From Isoetes taiwanensis (Eukaryota; Streptophyta; Lycopodiopsida; Isoetales; Isoetaceae): 64,000 bases of DNA. The translations under genes were made by a program, and so were the position numbers. The stretch lies in NCBI GenBank assembly GCA_021234155.1, contig JAJEKV010000003.1, forward strand, positions 16,724,386 through 16,788,385, read 5' to 3'. The notes under the pieces were generated by a model, which was not told where the DNA came from, did not search any database, and was given only the letters and a program-made list of their open reading frames with translations. Shown here piece by piece: positions 60,141-64,000 of the stretch (positions are counted from its first letter, which is position 1; every line of letters begins with the position of its first letter).

Positions 60141-61752
60141 TGTGACGCTCCTTGAATATATACGGCGCTCCGGACGTATACATACAGGGACTTCCCCCTC
60201 CCATGGCAATCAGCTCACCATGAGCAGGGCCCTCCGTCTAACTCGGGCCATCTATGGAAAGATGCTCGAGTGAAGGACACAGAGGGGTCATTCGGCCCAC
60301 GCCTTCAATGGGACTCCTAAGTTGCGGAAGCGTGAATACATGTTAGCACACAACATAAATCATATATAAATAAATAACCACCACGAAGGGTGGCGCATCC
60401 ATCCAAGTACCAACGGCAAAGAATATGCATCTAAACCTAAGAAAACACCCCAAACCCCAGGTTCTACCCCGGTTCAGACTCATGTGAGGATGGACTGACG
60501 GCTCGTTCTCAAGAGATCGTGACAGAGGTATAACTTTGGCGTTATCGGCATAGAACATCGGCTAGGGTTGTCCACTCCATCCGCCCCTCCTGTGCACACT
60601 TTGCAGATGAGTCCAATCATGCTATAGCGTCACTATAGCCTTCCGGACACGCAGACTCAAGGTATCACCCTTCGAGCCTACTACAGGGTTCATGAAGCCC
60701 CGTCCGATGAGGCAGGTCAGGGAAGCGTCCCCTTCCAGGATCACAGTGGTTCCATGGGTGAGCTAGAGAATACGTCTTGCATCGGCGACCCCGCATCCGT
60801 GCCCGCGACTTACTCACCCTAAATCTACTCAAAGTGCAAGATGCTCCATACGGATCACACCTCTACACCCGTGGAGTGTCGGACCCATACCCGCCCCCCT
60901 CTCGTGACCGGCTGCTCGGGCCTAGCCCATTGTAGGAGTCTCGGGGCCTTTTATGTTCGGTGCAAGACCCCACCCCCACTTCACCACCGTGTCCCTTGTT
61001 TGGTGCTAAGTCACCCCATAGCATCCACGACTCGGTGGTCTCTTGTACACAAAGCCGCAATTAACGGGTACTATGGAAGATACTAGGAGCATACTAATAA
61101 CATGGGCCCACGAGGTCTCTACCCCCTTAATCCCTCGCTTTCACGAAGACTAACAAATGATACTACCAAAGATACATCCATCCATCCATCCATCACGAGC
61201 ATAATCAATAGTTGAGAACAGTTCTAACTATCAAACAAGGGTTAATAATCATCGAGATAAGCAAAGAAGCCCCGACAGAGGCGCTAACCTACTAGAATCA
61301 CAACTAAGCTAACTATGTACTAACCGGAACCATAGCTAGCTCCACCATCCCTTCGGGTCGCCATCCTTCTGGCTGGAACAGGGTCGAACAGCTTCTCAAG
61401 GTTGGGCAACACCTCCTCCTCCATCTCCAATTGCCCCAAATCGAATTGGGGCAAATGGGGGTACAAAATTCCAATTTGGGTCCCAAGTTAGTAACTCTCC
61501 CTTGCCCAATCGATTTGGGCCAGGTGGCAGCTCCGGGTTGGCTAATATTAACTAATTTGGTATTTTAGCCCTTTTTAATATTAGGTTAAGCTCTAAATTC
61601 GAATTAGGGTTTAAGGTTAGGTTTCCACTTTAATGATTAATTATTAACATAGCTAACCTTAGCTTATGAATAATTAATGTGCCATTAATTATTCATAGTG
61701 ACGTGTCACGTATTTATACTTAAAAAGGCGTATAAATATGTGGAACGTCACA
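60141..61752 (-). repeat. T2 5' LTR
   Basis: It matches 51,911-53,521 almost throughout. Differences cluster at CAG/CTG sites. Confidence 0.92.
61177..61196. repeat. (CATC)n run in T2 LTR
   Basis: A short tetranucleotide repeat, also found at 52,946-52,965 and, as (GGAT)n, in the solo LTR near 8,195. It is a family feature. Confidence 0.8.
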
Positions 61753-61757
61753 CCTAT

Positions 61758-62230
61758 GCTGAAAATGGTGATATTGACCAAACTCCTGAACAAGACTATG
61801 AGACATGTTGTATTAGCCTTCATTTCATATCTGGAGGTTAGGAAAACACTATTTAGTATGACAATGGCAGAAAACTCTGAAGCTAATCTAAAGGAAGCAT
61901 TTGGCAATAACAAAATGGCAGATATTTGTGAGAAAATGATTAAACACGTGTCCTTTCTGAAGGATAAAATTACTGCAAACAGGAAACAGTCTTATGATAA
62001 ACCTTATGTGAGCAGCTTCTCTAGCAAGCCCATGCAGAAGACTACTGTCACTCCCAGATTACCACCTAGGATTACAAGTGATCCAAAGGCCAACATGGTG
62101 AATACTATGCAATCTTATAACACTACTGCTGGCAGTGTCTCTAAAAGCCTATGGCTAATTCTGTGACTGGAATGGAGGAAAAAATCATTTCCCTGGAAGA
62201 CAATACGCTAATGAAAGTGGACTATGTAGA
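61758..62230 (+). pseudogene. RT gene copy C, Cys-cluster exon (end)
   Basis: The frame resumes after T2 with MLKMVILTKLL, FISYLEVRKTLFSMTMAE and ICEKMIKHVSFLKD, aligning with copy B (FVAYLEVRRILIGMTMKISE; VCEKTIK). It then runs into a Ser/Pro/Lys-rich tail ending at a stop near 62,166. A second frame (GMEEKIISLEDNTLMKVDYV) continues to about 62,230. The position of the final stop before the intron mirrors copies A and B. Confidence 0.65.
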
Positions 62231-62433
62231 AGACTCAGTATAATAACTTCTTGACTAGAAGTTCAAGGTTGTTAGTACCATAAAAAAAGAATTAGCCTGA
62301 CCCTTAGGGACAGGCAGTTTTTGAAAAATTCCAAAAATTTGACAATACTTTTGTCTTAACCTTACAATTAATACAAGCTGCTTTTAATGTTGGAAAAATT
62401 TGATCAAATAGCTAACTCTACATATTTGTGTAG

Positions 62434-63550
62434 GACAAAACCATGAAGACCAGGATTGTTACGAAAGATATCAACAAAAAGAAACATATGACAAGCAAAG
62501 AAAAGGACAAAGAGAAACGAATAGTTCATATGACATTTCTATCCAAGGCTTTGGATGGCTTTGATATCAGGCAAATCTTCCATGATGTAATGTTTGAAAT
62601 ATTTCAGGATAGAGGTTCAGACATTGTGCAAAAAACCACCTTTGCTTGGAGGTATATCAATCAAATTAGGGATAAGGTTTACAAACCCTACCTTATTTTT
62701 GCTGAGGAAGCAGCCAAAAAGTGCCCTTACAAAAACCCTAACTTGGCAAGGTTTATAGATAAGGAAATTGGCCATATTAGAACCACTAATTTGGAGATTG
62801 TTCATTCTGTTAAACTCAGAAAAGCAATGGGTTATGGCTTGAATCATATACCTGACAATGCACTTAGCATTCAGGAGTTTATGTCAGAATTCGAAAAATT
62901 ATGTATGCAATTCTTTATGGTGCATAAGTATGACTTGCTGGATATCACAGAAGAGGACAAGCTGAACATATGCAACTTGCTTCAAAAGTTGGCTCATACA
63001 GAGATTGTGGAGCTAAAAAACAAGTTACCACTCAAAAGTTTCCTATGGAAGGATCTAGAGGTACACAAAAATGTTGAATGGTTAAACAAAAACATGTTTG
63101 TGGCAGGTTTAGACAAAACAGCGAACAATGCAGTGTTTATCTGCCCTTGGCATGTTGTCCAGATGGCAAAAATGAGGCTTCAAAGTGCTTTTCCACAAAG
63201 AAGAAACATCCCCTGACGAGGTAAAAAACAGTTGCATATCTGACATTTCTAACCTTTTAGGGTTGGAACAAATTCTCAGCAAAAAGCTATCATATCTTAT
63301 GGCCACATACAAGGAGCACAAAAAGGAATACAGGTGGCTTACAAATGCACATGACACCATCTCAGAAACAACGAACATTATAACTGGTATTCTGAGCAAT
63401 TTCTTAGATATTTGGCCTAAAGTTTGTTTTAAAATGACTGCCAAATACAGGTTTTGGAACCCGAAAATGATTAATGCATGCTGGATTATTAATTCCATAT
63501 ACGATGTAGTTCTCAACCTACCTTACAGAATCCACAATGTGTTTGCAGCC
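62434..63550 (+). pseudogene. RT gene copy C, reverse transcriptase exon (cut by T4)
   Basis: After the acceptor TTGTGTAG a 257-residue frame begins MKTRIVTKDINKKKH. It includes FLSKALDGFDIRQIFHDVMF, RKAMGYGLNHIPDNALSIQ and GLDKTANNAVFICPWHVV, then changes frame near 63,190. The second frame holds SKKLSYLMATYKEHKKEYRW, LTNAHDTISETTNIITGI and INSIYDVVLNLPYRIHNVF. It carries about 115 residues at its start (to RTTNLEIVHSV) that copies A and B have lost. T4 cuts it just where RT motif A is expected, so the catalytic half lies outside the window or is lost. Similarity to copies A and B is moderate, so the subfamilies separated long ago. Confidence 0.75.
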
Positions 63551-64000
63551 TGTGACGTTCCAAGTATTTATACGGTACACGTATAAATATACAGACACGT
63601 CACCCAGTAAAGGTACGCCACCATGGGGTATTTTGACATTGACCTAAAAGGGATTAATTTAGCTATGCTAAATTAACCATTAAAGGATAATTATCCAATT
63701 AATTGAATAATACTAATTGGCTATTTAGGGGAGCGCCACCTGGCCTAACTTGATTGGCCAGCATGGGAAGTTCCAATTTGGGTCATCAACTTGACCCCTA
63801 GCCCTGATTGACTCCCAAAATCGATCAAGAGGAGCAGCAGCTGAGCGCCCACCTTGCCAAGCACCTTTACCTGTGTGTCCAGAGCTGAGCGCCAAGTCCA
63901 AGGAAGATGGAAGCACCAAATGACAACGGATCCAGCAGGAACTCAGATGGGTGGTTAGTGTAGCTTGATATTCCTAGAGTAGCGCCCCTGTTGGGCCCTT
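63551..64000 (+). mobile_element. T4: start of an LTR of the TGTGACGTTCC family
   Basis: It begins TGTGACGTTCCAAGTATTTA and stays closely similar to the solo LTR at 7,628 over the readable length. It runs off the window, so it may be a 5' LTR or a solo LTR; the target duplication cannot be checked. It interrupts the RT exon of copy C. Confidence 0.8.

Larger units (their letters stand above)
51911..61752 (-). mobile_element. T2: LTR retrotransposon splitting copy C
   Basis: This is a fossil LTR element of about 9.8 kb on the minus strand. It has two LTRs of about 1.61 kb, the target duplication CCTAT (51,906-51,910 and 61,753-61,757), a tRNA-Met primer site beside the right-hand LTR and a polypurine tract beside the left-hand LTR. 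The interior (53,522-60,126) has no recognisable gag or pol in either orientation. It is either heavily decayed or a LARD-type non-autonomous member. The LTRs are close to identical, which suggests a recent insertion despite the empty interior and favours the non-autonomous reading. Confidence 0.9.

Overview
This window looks like nuclear DNA from a land plant with a large, repeat-rich, AT-leaning genome. The evidence is a decayed G-type lectin receptor gene, several plant-type Ty3/Gypsy LTR retrotransposons with tRNA-Met or tRNA-Asp-like primer sites, plant-like splice signals, and sequence noise concentrated at CAG/CTG sites, where plants methylate CHG. A fern, lycophyte or gymnosperm is plausible, but the sequence alone does not settle the group. 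I see no clearly intact ordinary host gene.

The backbone is a cluster of multi-exon reverse transcriptase (RT) genes. They resemble the Penelope-like (PLE) branch of retroelements, with an LPKLHK-type block, GIPMG, YMDD and a PLE-like thumb. Upstream lies a conserved region I cannot assign, with a Cys cluster. Copy A (10.18-38.04 kb, in pieces) and copy B (42.73-45.95 kb) are near-identical. Copy C (50.80-63.55 kb, in pieces) belongs to a clearly divergent subfamily. A small Gly/Tyr-rich two-exon ORF follows copies A and B. No GIY-YIG endonuclease was seen.

LTR elements have broken this cluster up. T1 (10,289-23,702; target duplication GCGGT) splits a copy A exon. T2 (51,911-61,752, minus strand; CCTAT) splits copy C. 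T3 (7,628-9,226; TAATG) is a solo LTR. T4 (63,551 to window end) starts inside the RT region of copy C. T1-T4 share one LTR family with about 1.6-kb LTRs. An unrelated 11.1-kb Tat/Athila-like Ty3 element (24,831-35,928; GGATT) sits inside copy A. A truncated minus-strand Gypsy pol (13.5-15.85 kb) lies within T1.

A tandem duplication of about 7.9 kb joins the two halves. Unit 1 is 20,422-39,543, including the later 11.1-kb insertion, and unit 2 is 39,541-47,427. Each unit holds the 3' end of T1, an RT gene copy and the small downstream ORF. The order of events was therefore: RT gene, T1 insertion, tandem duplication, 11.1-kb element insertion.

Layout: 0-3 kb, LINE and Gypsy remnants; 3.3-4.2 kb, lectin pseudogene; 4.2-7.6 kb, unassigned; 7.6-9.2 kb, solo LTR; 9.4-10.3 kb, start of copy A; 10.3-23.7 kb, T1; 23.7-39.5 kb, copy A with the 11.1-kb element; 39.5-47.4 kb, duplicate unit with copy B; 47.4-50.8 kb, exons and spacers ahead of copy C; 50.8-63.55 kb, copy C split by T2; then T4.
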